DNA from: Flavobacterium sp. UBA6721
Lineage (GTDB): Bacteria; Bacteroidota; Bacteroidia; Flavobacteriales; Flavobacteriaceae
Length of the DNA stretch: 64,000 nucleotides
Direction of reading: 5' to 3'
NCBI GenBank assembly: GCA_002454195.1
Contig: DKIJ01000005.1
Span: 1 to 64,000, forward strand
Numbering within the stretch: the first letter of the stretch is position 1; each line of letters begins with the position of its first letter. The notes under the pieces were generated by a model, which did not search any database, was not told the origin of the DNA, and saw only the letters and a list, made by a program, of their open reading frames with translations. A program made the position numbers and the translations under genes. Positions 17,114 to 28,221 of this stretch are shown here, piece by piece.

Positions 17114-18361
17114 TTAAAAATCGTCCAGTTTGTTGATTTTAAATTTTTCGTACAATTGATGTTTTATTCCTCTAACGGTTTGAGAATGATAGATTCCGAT
17201 AGAACCTGATGAAATATAGGCAATGAAACAAGAAAGGCCAATGAATAATGTACTTTCAATTCCAAAAAGTTCTATGCCCATAATTGTACAAGCAATAGGT
17301 GTATGTGTTGCTCCCGAAAAAACGGCAACAAATCCCATGCCTGCTAAAAGTGAAATAGGAAGCGGAACATAGAGGGATAGGGCACTTCCTAATGTTGCGC
17401 CTACGAAAAATAAGGGTGTAACCTCGCCTCCTTTGAATCCTGCCCCTAAGGTGAATCCTGTAAAAAGGATTTTGAGTAAAAAGTCGAAATTTTCACTTGG
17501 TTTTGTAAATGCATCTACAATACTAGTAATGCCTAATCCTATAAATTTTGTTGCACCAAAATAATAGATTACCACTGAGAATAGTATTCCGCCTACGTAA
17601 GGACGTAACGGAGGGTATGAGATGGTTTTTGAAAATATAGATCCCCAAAAATGAGTGCTTCTTGAAAATAGCATGGCCGCTAGTCCAAATAACACACTGA
17701 CAGGAATGATCCAAAGTAGATTTTCAAGATTGTAATCGGGGATTGTATTGATGCTGTAATGCGTATGGTGAACAGGCCAAAGTTCAACGGTGTAATAAGA
17801 AAAATAAGCAACTACGTATGAAAGAATACAGCTTTTTAAATTTACTTTGCAAAAATAGACAACTTCAAGGGCAAAAACAGCACCCGCTAAAGGTGTACCG
17901 AAAACAGAGGCAAATCCTGAGCTAATTCCTAGAATGATTAGTGTTTTTCGTTCGTTTGCGTCAAGGTTGAAAATACGGCTGAATTGGTCAGCAATCGCTC
18001 CGCCCATTTGTACCGCAGTACCTTCTCGACCTGCCGAACCTCCAAAAAGATGAGTAATCAGGGTTCCTAAAAGTACAAAAGGAGCCATTTTAAGCGGAAT
18101 TACTTTTTGAGGAGTTTTGTATTCTTCTAACAAAAGATTATTGCCTTTAACGACCTCTTTTCCGTAATAATGATACAATAAACCAATGATCAATCCGCCT
18201 ACGGGTAAGAACCAAAGTAACCAAAGGTTGTGGTCTCTAAGCTTTCCTACCCATTCTAATGAAATTAAAAAAAATGCCGAGGCTGAACCTGATAAGAAAC
18301 CAATCAAGGCACAGATCACTATCCATTTTACTGCATTTGGCAAATTCTTTACTATATTCAT
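17114..18361 (-). CDS. CLC-family anion channel/antiporter, fluoride-exporter-like
   Basis: I start at the ATG 18361 (MNIVKNLPNAVKW), giving 415 residues. An upstream in-frame ATG at 18412 lies in a hairpin loop and would add an unlikely basic leader. It is a polytopic CLC protein. In place of the usual anion-coordinating GSGIP it has GNNLL, and in place of GREGP it has GREGT. These are the substitutions that, as I recall, mark the CLC-F fluoride/proton antiporters. The Glu of GREGT serves as gate and proton acceptor. No fluoride riboswitch is recognised upstream. It is preceded by ridA. The CLC family is certain; fluoride specificity is inferred. Confidence 0.85.
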   Translation of the reverse strand: MNIVKNLPNAVKWIVICALIGFLSGSASAFFLISLEWVGKLRDHNLWLLWFLPVGGLIIGLLYHYYGKEVVKGNNLLLEEYKTPQKVIPLKMAPFVLLGTLITHLFGGSAGREGTAVQMGGAIADQFSRIFNLDANERKTLIILGISSGFASVFGTPLAGAVFALEVVYFCKVNLKSCILSYVVAYFSYYTVELWPVHHTHYSINTIPDYNLENLLWIIPVSVLFGLAAMLFSRSTHFWGSIFSKTISYPPLRPYVGGILFSVVIYYFGATKFIGLGITSIVDAFTKPSENFDFLLKILFTGFTLGAGFKGGEVTPLFFVGATLGSALSLYVPLPISLLAGMGFVAVFSGATHTPIACTIMGIELFGIESTLFIGLSCFIAYISSGSIGIYHSQTVRGIKHQLYEKFKINKLDDF

Positions 18362-18392
18362 TTGAATCTTTAGACTTGTTTTTTTAAAATTT

Positions 18393-18438
18393 TTCGAGCG
18401 CAGCAAAAGCATATTGGTTTAGCCTTTGTGCGCTCGAA
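18393..18438. repeat. Inverted repeat between ridA and the CLC gene
   Basis: Perfect 10-bp arms 18393-18402 and 18429-18438 with a 26-nt loop. No good T tract follows on either strand. It could attenuate or stabilise the ridA-clc message. Confidence 0.55.
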
Positions 18439-18459
18439 GAATATAATTTTGAAGAAGAA

Positions 18460-18846
18460 TTACTCAGGCAAAACAGCTGTAAGTTCGATTTCAACTAAGT
18501 ATTCAGGAGCTACTAATTGGTTGATTCCATAAAAACCAGTAGTAGGCTTGATATCTTTGAAAAAAGTAGCATGAGCAGTAGCAACGGCTTCAAAAGTACT
18601 AACATCTGTTGTGAAAATACGAGTACGAATAACATCTTTCATGCTAGCATTTAGATCTTCAAGAACTTTTTCAACGCGTTCTAAAATGTTTAAAGTTTGC
18701 GCATGTGCGTCATCAGCTTTTACTTTATCGCCGTCAACAATTGCTACTGTTCCTGAAACTTCAATAATGTTTCCAATACGTACTGCACGACAATATCCCA
18801 TTTTGTCTTCCCATGGAGATCCTGTTAAGATGTTTTCTCTTTTCAT
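18460..18846 (-). CDS. RidA-family (YjgF/UK114) protein
   Basis: A 128-residue member of the RidA family, trimeric proteins that hydrolyse reactive enamine/imine intermediates. The fold signature is visible in GNIIEVSGTVAI, DVIRTRIFTTDVS and the C-terminal YLVEIELTAVLPE. Arg98-type substrate contacts cannot be assigned safely, so it may belong to a non-canonical subgroup. It is separated from the downstream CLC gene by a hairpin and is possibly co-transcribed. Confidence 0.88.
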   Translation of the reverse strand: MKRENILTGSPWEDKMGYCRAVRIGNIIEVSGTVAIVDGDKVKADDAHAQTLNILERVEKVLEDLNASMKDVIRTRIFTTDVSTFEAVATAHATFFKDIKPTTGFYGINQLVAPEYLVEIELTAVLPE

Positions 18847-19079
18847 TTTGATGTATTTGTTTGATTTTTAGAGGGATGTTCCTCGATTTGAAAATTTAAA
18901 TTTTTGTGCAATTTATAAAAAATACCATAATAAAAAACAGTCATTTTGTGAAACTAATAAAGAAGTTCAAGTTTGGAATTTTGTATATTTATATAATAAA
19001 ATCAAAAGTTTAGTGTTAAGTATTTGGAATAACTTTATAAAAGTCGTTTTTTTGAATAGATTTTTAATTAAATAGATAA

Positions 19080-19691
19080 ATGATGAATCAATGTTTAAAT
19101 TTCAAAGGTTTGTTTTTGGTTGTCGCTCTTGTTTTGGGTGGTTTTACGACTGCGTTTTCTCAAGAGGGAATTGGAACTGAGTTTAAAATTAAGCCCGCCC
19201 CAAAACCAAAGAAAGAGAAAAAGGAAACTGCTGTAAAAGATGTTAAGTTTAATACTGCTGATTATGAGAAAATCAAAGCTTATGAAGTAGGTGGTTTGAA
19301 TAATAATACTTATAAAGTACCTCAAGGGGAGGAAAAAGATCCTGAAAAATTAGCCAAAAGAAATCAGGATTTAGGTGTGGTTAAAACAACTTCGGGTGTT
19401 GCAAAAGTAAGATATCGTGATGCCGCTTATGTTGATGGAGATAAAGTACGTGTGTATTTGAATTATGAAATAGTAGAGCAAGAAGTTTTGCTAAATGGAG
19501 AGGCACAGGGTTTTGATATCACCTTAAAAAAAGGGGTAAATCGTATTGATATCGAGGCGTTAAACGATGGATATGCTGCGCCTAATACTGCCGAATTTAA
19601 AATATTTAATGATAAGGGAGAGGTGATTTCTTCTAACCAATGGAATATTGCACAAGGTTACAAAGCAACAATTGTGATTGAAAAGGAGTAA
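19080..19691 (+). CDS. Secreted protein with C-terminal beta domain, paralogue A
   Basis: A 203-residue exported protein: signal peptide to about residue 28 (TTAFSQ), a Lys/Pro-rich linker, then a domain at about 108-203 with VRYRDAAYVDGDKVRVYLN, INRIDIEAL-like and EFKIFNDKGEVISSNQWN segments. The domain recurs in the next gene. The predicted beta-sandwich with a polyproline-like stalk suggests a periplasmic or surface protein. I recognise no named family. ATG 19080 and 19083 are equally possible starts. Confidence 0.75.
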   Translation: MMNQCLNFKGLFLVVALVLGGFTTAFSQEGIGTEFKIKPAPKPKKEKKETAVKDVKFNTADYEKIKAYEVGGLNNNTYKVPQGEEKDPEKLAKRNQDLGVVKTTSGVAKVRYRDAAYVDGDKVRVYLNYEIVEQEVLLNGEAQGFDITLKKGVNRIDIEALNDGYAAPNTAEFKIFNDKGEVISSNQWNIAQGYKATIVIEKE

Positions 19692-19822
19692 GTTTTTAAG
19701 AAAAAAAAACTCTTTTGGTTAAAATTTCTTTAATGTTCAGTATGGGTTTTGTTTTATAAAATTAAAGCTTGGTATATTTGTTGATACTTAGGATAGTTAA
19801 CTAAAACAAAATTTAAATTAAT

Positions 19823-20518
19823 ATGAGGCAGTTTTTGTTAGTTGTAATGATGTGTTTTGCAATAAACAGCTTTGCTCAAACTGAGTTTGGTAAGAAGTTT
19901 AAGTCAATTGCACCATTGAACAAGCCTGTTATTCCTAAGAAAGTAACGCCATCGGTTAGTACTCAGGCTCCGGTAATTAAAGCTCCTGATATTTTAAAAA
20001 AATCGGAGGCTCCTTTACCTTCGTTTTCAAAGTATCAAATTGGTCAGCCTAAATCTTTTTCGATGATACAAACCAACGAATTTGATAATCCAGGTGATCG
20101 AATAAAGGAAAAAATGACTAAGGATTTAGATAAAACTTTGGTTAGGGAAGGTTTAAAAGAAGACGACCGAATGTTGGTTAAAATCGATAAAAATTTCGGG
20201 GAGATTCGTACAAAGTCAAAATATTTTGTTGTTCAATATCGTGATTACATTTATATAGACGGTGATTTAATTAAAGCAACTCTTAATAATCAGATGGTTG
20301 GAGGAATAATGGAGTTGTTTTCAAATTACGGACAGTTTGTTTTTGATTTGAGTGACGGTATTAATACTTTCGAAATGGAAGCTTTTAGCAAAGGAAGTTC
20401 TGGAGGAAATACCTGCGAATTTAAAATCTATGATGATAAAGGTGCTTTAGTACGCTCGGAGTTTTGGGATAACTGGGATAAGGGTGTAAAAGGTAAATTT
20501 GTTATTATTAAAGATTAG
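19823..20518 (+). CDS. Secreted protein with C-terminal beta domain, paralogue B
   Basis: A 231-residue exported protein with a signal peptide (cleavage near NSFAQ), a long Pro/Lys/Ser-rich linker (about 28-85) and a C-terminal domain (about 137-231) matching paralogue A: QYRDYIYIDGDLIKATLN, INTFEMEAF, EFKIYDDKGALVRSEFWD. The two proteins differ mainly in their linkers. They are 131 bp apart in the same direction, probably after duplication. Function unknown. Confidence 0.75.
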   Translation: MRQFLLVVMMCFAINSFAQTEFGKKFKSIAPLNKPVIPKKVTPSVSTQAPVIKAPDILKKSEAPLPSFSKYQIGQPKSFSMIQTNEFDNPGDRIKEKMTKDLDKTLVREGLKEDDRMLVKIDKNFGEIRTKSKYFVVQYRDYIYIDGDLIKATLNNQMVGGIMELFSNYGQFVFDLSDGINTFEMEAFSKGSSGGNTCEFKIYDDKGALVRSEFWDNWDKGVKGKFVIIKD

Positions 20519-20607
20519 TAAATTGCCGAGTTGGTGGAGTGTAATAGGACAAAATTCTCGTTGTAAATTATGGATGTAAAAAAAATAAAAAATTTCAAAA
20601 ATCCACT

Positions 20608-20637
20608 TTTGCAATCCAAATTTAAAAAGTAATTTTG
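20608..20637 (+). promoter_or_regulatory. Predicted promoter of guaA, nearly adjacent to the ATG
   Basis: TTTG at 20608-20611 and TAATTTTG at 20630-20637 are 18 nt apart. The box ends 5 nt before the guaA ATG, placing the expected transcription start at or next to the start codon. Confidence 0.7.
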
Positions 20638-20642
20638 CGCCC

Positions 20643-22172
20643 ATGCAACACAACGTACTTATTTTAGATTTCGGTTCGCAATACACTCAGTTGATTGCGC
20701 GTAGAGTTCGCGAATTAAATATATTCTGCGAAATTTTTCCATATAATAATATTCCATCGGATTTATCAAGCTACAAGGCTGTAATTTTAGGAGGTAGTCC
20801 TTTTTCTGTTCGTGCAGAAGATGCTCCACATCCTGATTTGTCTCAAATTAGAGGAAAATTGCCAATGCTTGCTGTGTGTTATGGAGCGCAATATTTATCT
20901 CACTTTAGTGGAGGTGAAGTTGCAGCATCTAACACAAGAGAATATGGTAGAGCTAATTTATCTTATATCAAAGAAGATGAAATTTTCTTTGAAGGAGTTT
21001 CTCCAAATAGTCAAGTTTGGATGAGTCATAGTGATAGTATTAAAGCATTGCCTACAAATGGAGTGAAGCTTGCAAGTACACATGATGTAGAATTTGCAGC
21101 TTACAAAATTGAAGGAGAAACTACTTATGCAATTCAATACCACCCAGAAGTATATCATTCAACAGATGGGAAACAAATGTTGGAAAACTTCTTAGTGAAG
21201 ATTGCTCATGTTCCTCAAAACTTTACGCCTAATGCTTTTGTGGAAGAAATTGTAGCAGAAATGAAAGAGAAAATTCAAGATGATAAAGTTGTTCTTGGAC
21301 TTTCAGGAGGTGTAGATTCTACTGTAGCGGCAGTTTTATTGAATAAAGCTATTGGTAAAAACTTATATTGTATTTTTGTTAATAACGGTTTACTTCGTAA
21401 AAATGAGTTCGAAAATGTATTGAATCAATACAAAGGAATGGGACTCAATGTAAAAGGAGTAGATGCTGGTGAGCGTTTCTTGTCGGAATTAGCAGGAGTG
21501 AGTGATCCAGAAACAAAACGTAAAATTATTGGTAGAGTATTTATCGAAGTTTTTGACGATGAATCTCATTTGTTAGACGATGTAAAATGGTTGGCTCAGG
21601 GAACTATTTATCCTGATGTAATTGAGTCGGTTTCTGTAAAAGGACCTTCTGCAACAATCAAATCTCATCACAATGTGGGTGGGTTACCTGATTTTATGAA
21701 ATTGAAAGTAGTAGAGCCTTTGCGTATGCTTTTCAAGGATGAGGTGCGTAGAGTAGGTGCTAGTTTAGGAATTGATCCGGAATTATTAGGAAGACATCCT
21801 TTCCCGGGACCAGGATTGTCAATTCGTATTTTAGGAGATATTACACCTGAGAAAGTTAGAATCTTACAAGAAGTTGATTCGGTATTTATCGAAGGGTTAA
21901 AATCTTGGGGATTATATGATAAAGTTTGGCAGGCTGGAGCTATTTTGCTTCCAGTAAATAGTGTTGGGGTTATGGGAGACGAGCGTACTTATGAAAAAGT
22001 AGTTGCGCTACGTGCTGTAGAATCTACCGATGGTATGACTGCTGACTGGGTTCACTTGCCGTATGATTTCTTGATGAAAGTATCTAATGATATTATCAAC
22101 AAGGTAAGAGGGGTGAACAGAGTTGTGTATGATATTAGTTCAAAACCACCAGCAACAATTGAGTGGGAATAA
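20643..22172 (+). CDS. guaA: GMP synthase (glutamine-hydrolysing)
   Basis: Converts XMP to GMP using glutamine and ATP. The 509-residue protein has a class I glutaminase domain (catalytic Cys79 in LAVCYGAQ, His in [10 protein letters not shown]), the ATP-pyrophosphatase P-loop [13 protein letters not shown] near 219-231, and a C-terminal dimerisation domain ending KPPATIEWE. Length and ends are standard. The start is fixed because conserved [11 protein letters not shown] begins at residue 7. The message appears leaderless. A terminator follows. Confidence 0.96.
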   Translation: MQHNVLILDFGSQYTQLIARRVRELNIFCEIFPYNNIPSDLSSYKAVILGGSPFSVRAEDAPHPDLSQIRGKLPMLAVCYGAQYLSHFSGGEVAASNTREYGRANLSYIKEDEIFFEGVSPNSQVWMSHSDSIKALPTNGVKLASTHDVEFAAYKIEGETTYAIQYHPEVYHSTDGKQMLENFLVKIAHVPQNFTPNAFVEEIVAEMKEKIQDDKVVLGLSGGVDSTVAAVLLNKAIGKNLYCIFVNNGLLRKNEFENVLNQYKGMGLNVKGVDAGERFLSELAGVSDPETKRKIIGRVFIEVFDDESHLLDDVKWLAQGTIYPDVIESVSVKGPSATIKSHHNVGGLPDFMKLKVVEPLRMLFKDEVRRVGASLGIDPELLGRHPFPGPGLSIRILGDITPEKVRILQEVDSVFIEGLKSWGLYDKVWQAGAILLPVNSVGVMGDERTYEKVVALRAVESTDGMTADWVHLPYDFLMKVSNDIINKVRGVNRVVYDISSKPPATIEWE

Positions 22173-22205
22173 TAGAAACAACTTAATCGTAGTTTCTTAT
22201 ATTAT

Positions 22206-22248
22206 AAAAACGGTATCAGATTTTGGAATAAAATTTGGTACCGTTTTT
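22206..22248 (+). terminator. Intrinsic terminator of guaA
   Basis: Arms 22206-22215 and 22239-22248 are perfect, with further pairing inside, and end in a T run 34-76 nt past the stop. Confidence 0.8.
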
Positions 22249-22283
22249 CATTAGGAGTATTAATTTTTTAATTAAATAATAGA

Positions 22284-24167
22284 ATGAAATATTTTTTTGC
22301 GATTTGGATACCGGTTTTGCTTTTTGTTCAAACTCTTTTTGCTCAAGAAACAATTGCACATAAGGTAGAAAAGGGTGAGACGATTACTGATATTGCTCAA
22401 AAGTACCAAGTGACACCATATGATATCTATAAGCTTAATCCTGATGCTCAATCAAAATTAAAACCTAGAATGGTTCTTTTGATACCTTCTAAAAAAGGGA
22501 TTTCTGCAAAAGTAGCTACCAATAATTCAGATGAAGTTACCCATAAAGTAATTTCAAAGGAGACTTTGTTTGGTATTCAAAAAAAATACAATGTTTCGGA
22601 AGCAGATTTAAAAAAAGCAAATCCATTTTTAGAAACAGATGGACTGCAAATAGGTCAGCTCTTAGTAATTCCGTCTAAAAATGCCTTGAAAACTCCAGAG
22701 AAAGTCGTTTATCATGATGTGTTACCAAAGGAAACGAAGTATTCTATTGCTAAATTGTATGGTATTACTGTTGAGGAATTAGAAAAGAAGAATCCGGCAA
22801 TTGTTTCAAATTTGCCAGAGGGATATCGTTTATTAATTAAAGGGAATCCAGAACAGCAAGCAGGTGTTGTTTCATCTAAAACGACTGTTGCTACAAAATA
22901 TATTACGTATGAGGTGAAGCCAAAAGAAACGCTTTACAGTTTGTCTAAAATGGCTGGAATGTCTCAAGAAGAATTTTTAGTGTTGAATCCTGAACTTAAA
23001 GAAGGTGTTGAAATTGGGATGTTAGTAAAATTGCCAGCTAATGTGACTTTAACAGCTGTTTTAGAAAATAAGGTTACCACCGTTTTAGCCCAAAAAAACA
23101 CTTCTGAAAGAAAAAAAATCGCCTTGTTGTTGCCTTTTAATGTAGATAAAATGCTAGGAGAACAAATGGGAAATAGTACAGAACGCTTAAAAAAAGACAA
23201 GTTTTTAAATATGACTTTGGATTTTTATGCGGGTGCCTTAATGGCAATCGATTCGGCTAAGACATTGAGTTTGCCAATTGATGTTAGTATTTTTGATTCG
23301 GAAGAAACGAAAAGTAGTTCGAATGTAGCGGCTTTAATAACTGCCAATAATTTGCAAAATATGGACGCAGTTATTGGTCCATTTTATCAAAGTAATGCAG
23401 AAGAAACTGCGCGTTTATTGAGTGCTAATCATGTGCCTGTAATTTCGCCATTGTCAAAAGACGTGGGCGGAGCTATTGCTAATTTGTATCAAACGGTTCC
23501 AAGTAATGATTTGTTAAGAACGAAAATGTTTGATTTTATGAGGGCTAAAAATGGAAATATAATTGCGGTAGTTGATAAAAAGAAATTGTCAGTAATCCAA
23601 TATTTGCAGCAAAATCAAAAAGACGTTCGTTTGGTTCCTTTAAATCCTAACGGCACTGTTTCTGCGGAAGGTTTAAAGGGGATGTTGGTTCCTAATAAAA
23701 TCAATTATGTGGTGATAGAATCGGCTAATACCTGGATGGTAAAAACAACAATTACGGCTTTGGTAGCTTCTTTGTCAAGTTTTCAAATTCAATTAGTTGT
23801 ATTAGAACCAAATGAAACTTTGGATTCGGATGAGATAAATTTTTCAAATTTAGTGAAGCTAAAATTGATGTTTCCTTCGGTTACAAGAAGTAATTTAACT
23901 CCAGAAGGAGTTGCTTTTGAAAATAAATTCAAAAAAATGAATTCAATCTTACCAAGTGATTATGCCTCAAGAGGTTTTGATGTGACTTTTGATACGATGA
24001 TGCGTTTGATGCAAAATAAATCATTTGAAGAAACGGTTAATACAATAGGCACTCAGCAGTATGCAAATAAATTTGAATATGCTAAAAAAGAGGGTGATGG
24101 CTATTTAAATAAAGGAGTTTATATTTTGTATTACGATAGTGATTTAACACTAAAAGTAGCGAATTGA
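22284..24167 (+). CDS. Secreted protein with four LysM modules and a periplasmic-binding-fold domain
   Basis: A 627-residue exported protein. After a signal peptide (VQTLFAQ) come four LysM-type modules at about 26-70, 86-131, 141-188 and 207-253, each with the ...GET/KET...IA/LY pattern. Modules 2-4 are degenerate. The rest (about 275-627) has the fold of type I periplasmic amino-acid-binding proteins (KIALLLPFNVDKM, DFYAGALMAID, AVIGPFYQSNAEETARLL). LysM modules usually bind peptidoglycan, so this may hold a ligand-binding or LpoA-like domain at the wall. No transporter genes adjoin. The short DUF3820 gene follows directly. Confidence 0.88.
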   Translation: MKYFFAIWIPVLLFVQTLFAQETIAHKVEKGETITDIAQKYQVTPYDIYKLNPDAQSKLKPRMVLLIPSKKGISAKVATNNSDEVTHKVISKETLFGIQKKYNVSEADLKKANPFLETDGLQIGQLLVIPSKNALKTPEKVVYHDVLPKETKYSIAKLYGITVEELEKKNPAIVSNLPEGYRLLIKGNPEQQAGVVSSKTTVATKYITYEVKPKETLYSLSKMAGMSQEEFLVLNPELKEGVEIGMLVKLPANVTLTAVLENKVTTVLAQKNTSERKKIALLLPFNVDKMLGEQMGNSTERLKKDKFLNMTLDFYAGALMAIDSAKTLSLPIDVSIFDSEETKSSSNVAALITANNLQNMDAVIGPFYQSNAEETARLLSANHVPVISPLSKDVGGAIANLYQTVPSNDLLRTKMFDFMRAKNGNIIAVVDKKKLSVIQYLQQNQKDVRLVPLNPNGTVSAEGLKGMLVPNKINYVVIESANTWMVKTTITALVASLSSFQIQLVVLEPNETLDSDEINFSNLVKLKLMFPSVTRSNLTPEGVAFENKFKKMNSILPSDYASRGFDVTFDTMMRLMQNKSFEETVNTIGTQQYANKFEYAKKEGDGYLNKGVYILYYDSDLTLKVAN

Positions 24168-24183
24168 TTTAGTTAGATTGTTA

Positions 24184-24417
24184 ATGGATATTTATCAAAA
24201 AAAATTAGTCAAATTAGCGTATACTCAAATGCCTTTTGGGAAATATGAAGGTCGTTTTTTGATCGATTTACCGGAACATTATGTGGTTTGGTATCATAAT
24301 AAAGGCTTTCCAAAAGGCGAATTAGGGGAGCAATTACAATTGGTTTACGAACTAAAATTAAATGGTTTAGAAGAATTGATACGAAATATTAAAAAAAGAT
24401 ACCCAAAACCTCATTGA
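24184..24417 (+). CDS. DUF3820-family small protein
   Basis: A 77-residue cytoplasmic protein with the family core MPFGKYEGRFLIDLPEHYVVWYHNKGFPKGELGEQL, a fold related to exonuclease-associated modules of unknown role. I use the ATG at 24184, because the in-frame TTG at 24178 adds only two residues. It starts 16 nt after the LysM gene stop, so probably shares its transcript. Confidence 0.8.
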   Translation: MDIYQKKLVKLAYTQMPFGKYEGRFLIDLPEHYVVWYHNKGFPKGELGEQLQLVYELKLNGLEELIRNIKKRYPKPH

Positions 24418-24513
24418 TTTCTCAAATTAATGGGGTTTTTATTTTTGCATTAACAAATGTTGATTTTAGAAATTATCTCATTTCCAAATTAGCATAATCT
24501 AAATTTATAATCG

Positions 24514-24521
24514 TATTTTTG
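24514..24521 (+). promoter_or_regulatory. Predicted -7 box (TATTTTTG) of pyrG
   Basis: An exact TAnnTTTG match followed by C, 39 nt before the pyrG ATG. Confidence 0.6.
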
Positions 24522-24554
24522 CCACGTTTTTTATACAACTACAATACAAACTAG

Positions 24555-26174
<1,620 letters not shown>

Positions 26175-26240
26175 TTAATTTCTAGAAATAGAATCAACTC
26201 ATTTGACAAAAAAAGTCGAGATAAATAATTTGTATTAAAA

Positions 26241-28127
26241 ATGGAAGAAAAAAAGTTTGACCCCAATTCGCTGATTGGTTTTGTATTGATTTTCGGTATA
26301 TTACTTTGGATAATGTATCAAAACAAACCTTCTGAAGCAGAAATTGCAGCAGGAAAAGCCAAAAAAGAATTGGTTGTTAAAGGCTCAAAAGCACAAGAAA
26401 ATGTTGCTAAATTAAGTACATCAGCAAATGATACTTTGCAATTAGCACAATTACAAAAAACTTTAGGAAGCTTTGCTTATTCAGCTACTTTACCTTCTGC
26501 AAAAGAGGAATTTACTACAATTGAAAACAAATTAGTAAAACTTACTATTGCTAATAAAGGAGGATATGTGGTAGATGTTACATTAAAGAATTTTGAACGC
26601 ACAAAAAAAGGTTCTGGCCAGTTAGTACAATTGGTTAAGGATAACAATGCGCAGTTTAATTTACAATTACCTACTGTTGATAATCATACTTTAAATACAA
26701 AAGATCTTTATTTTGAACCTACTTTGACAAAAAATGGGGAAGACCAAATTTTGATAATGAAATTAAAAGCTTCTGAAAATGCCTATTTAGCCTATAAATA
26801 CGTATTGAAAGCTGATGATTATATGTTGGATTTTGATATTCAGTCGCAAGGATTGAATACTATTTTGAAAACCAATAAACCTTTACAATTAGAGTGGGAT
26901 TTCAAAACTTTTGCAAATGAAAAAAGTATATCATATGAAAATCGTTATACAGAATTGTATTTTGAATATGAAGATGGAAAAAAAGATTATTTAGGTCAGG
27001 GTGAAGATAAATCAGAAACGGCTGAGGATGTTTCTTATGTTGCTTTCAAACAACATTTCTTCTCTTCTATTTTATTAACATCAACACCGTTCAAGACAAC
27101 AGAATTGCATTCTAATAATTTAGTTAAAGATGATAATGTTGATACTACTTTTACGAAACAGTTCAAAGCGATAATGCCAATTGCTTTCAGCAATGGGGAG
27201 ATTGATCAAAAAATGAATTGGTTCTATGGACCTACAGATTATAAACTTTTAAAGTCCTATGATAGAGATTTAGAAGATATTGTAGCTTTAGGATGGGGTA
27301 TTTTTGGATGGATTAATAAATATCTTTTCATTCCAGCTTATGGATTCTTAAGTATGTTTATATCTCAAGGATGGGCTATTGTTTTGTTTACTATTTTAGT
27401 AAAATTAGTAATGTCGCCTGTTACCTATAAATCGTTCTTATCGCAGGCAAAGATGAAAGTTTTACGTCCTGAAATCACAGAAATTAGTGAGAAGTATAAG
27501 GATGAACCAATGAAAAAGCAACAAGAAACGATGAAGCTTTATAGTAAAGCTGGAGTAAATCCTATGGCGGGTTGTGTTCCTGGGTTATTGCAAATGCCAG
27601 TTTTCTATGCTTTATTTCAATTATTTCCAGCTTTAATCCAATTGAGGCATGAAGGATTCTTATGGGCAGATGATTTATCATCATTTGACTCCGTTTACAA
27701 ATTGCCATTCCATATTCCAGCTTATGGTGACCACGTGAGTTTGTTCCCAATTTTAGCTTCTATTGCAATTTTCTTCTATATGAAAATGACAACTGGTGAC
27801 CAGCAAATGGCGACGCCACAGCAAGAAGGAATGCCTGATATGGCTAAAATGATGAAAGCGATGGTGTATATTTCTCCATTAATGATGTTGTTTTTCTTTA
27901 ATAGTTATGCTTCTGGATTGAGTTTGTATTATTTTATTTCTAACACCATTACTATTGGAATCATGTTAGTGATTAAAAATTACATCATCGATAGTGATAA
28001 AATTCACGCCGAAATTCAAGAAAATAAAAAGAAAGAACCTAAGAAACAAAGTAAGTTTCAACAAAAGCTTCAAGAAGCGATGGCGCAACAAGAAGCAATG
28101 AAAGCACAACAAAACAAAAAGAAATAA
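26241..28127 (+). CDS. yidC: Membrane protein insertase YidC
   Basis: Inserts and folds inner-membrane proteins with or without SecYEG. The 628-residue protein has an N-terminal anchor (about 10-25), a large periplasmic beta domain (to about 350) as in Gram-negative YidC, and a conserved five-helix core (GWAIVLFTILVKLVMSPVTYKS near 375, with the hydrophilic-groove Arg/Lys region). It ends in a basic, Gln/Lys-rich tail that could contact ribosomes. Length is normal for Bacteroidetes. Confidence 0.95.
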   Translation: MEEKKFDPNSLIGFVLIFGILLWIMYQNKPSEAEIAAGKAKKELVVKGSKAQENVAKLSTSANDTLQLAQLQKTLGSFAYSATLPSAKEEFTTIENKLVKLTIANKGGYVVDVTLKNFERTKKGSGQLVQLVKDNNAQFNLQLPTVDNHTLNTKDLYFEPTLTKNGEDQILIMKLKASENAYLAYKYVLKADDYMLDFDIQSQGLNTILKTNKPLQLEWDFKTFANEKSISYENRYTELYFEYEDGKKDYLGQGEDKSETAEDVSYVAFKQHFFSSILLTSTPFKTTELHSNNLVKDDNVDTTFTKQFKAIMPIAFSNGEIDQKMNWFYGPTDYKLLKSYDRDLEDIVALGWGIFGWINKYLFIPAYGFLSMFISQGWAIVLFTILVKLVMSPVTYKSFLSQAKMKVLRPEITEISEKYKDEPMKKQQETMKLYSKAGVNPMAGCVPGLLQMPVFYALFQLFPALIQLRHEGFLWADDLSSFDSVYKLPFHIPAYGDHVSLFPILASIAIFFYMKMTTGDQQMATPQQEGMPDMAKMMKAMVYISPLMMLFFFNSYASGLSLYYFISNTITIGIMLVIKNYIIDSDKIHAEIQENKKKEPKKQSKFQQKLQEAMAQQEAMKAQQNKKK

Positions 28128-28136
28128 TTCAGTATC

Positions 28137-28163
28137 AAAAAATCTCGTTTAGCGAGATTTTTT
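28137..28163 (+). terminator. Intrinsic terminator of yidC
   Basis: Perfect 11-base arms 28137-28147 and 28153-28163, a 5-nt loop and a terminal T run, 10 nt past the stop. Confidence 0.9.
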
Positions 28164-28221
28164 GGTTTTAGAGATAATTTAGTGTTTCATATTTTCGTTT
28201 TAAAAGAAAAAAAACAGTTCA

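Noticed and set aside
18362..19079. Fluoride riboswitch upstream of the CLC-F-like gene or ridA
   Set aside because: A small GAGG/CCTC hairpin near 18872-18885 looked suggestive, but the conserved fluoride-aptamer segments are absent on either strand.
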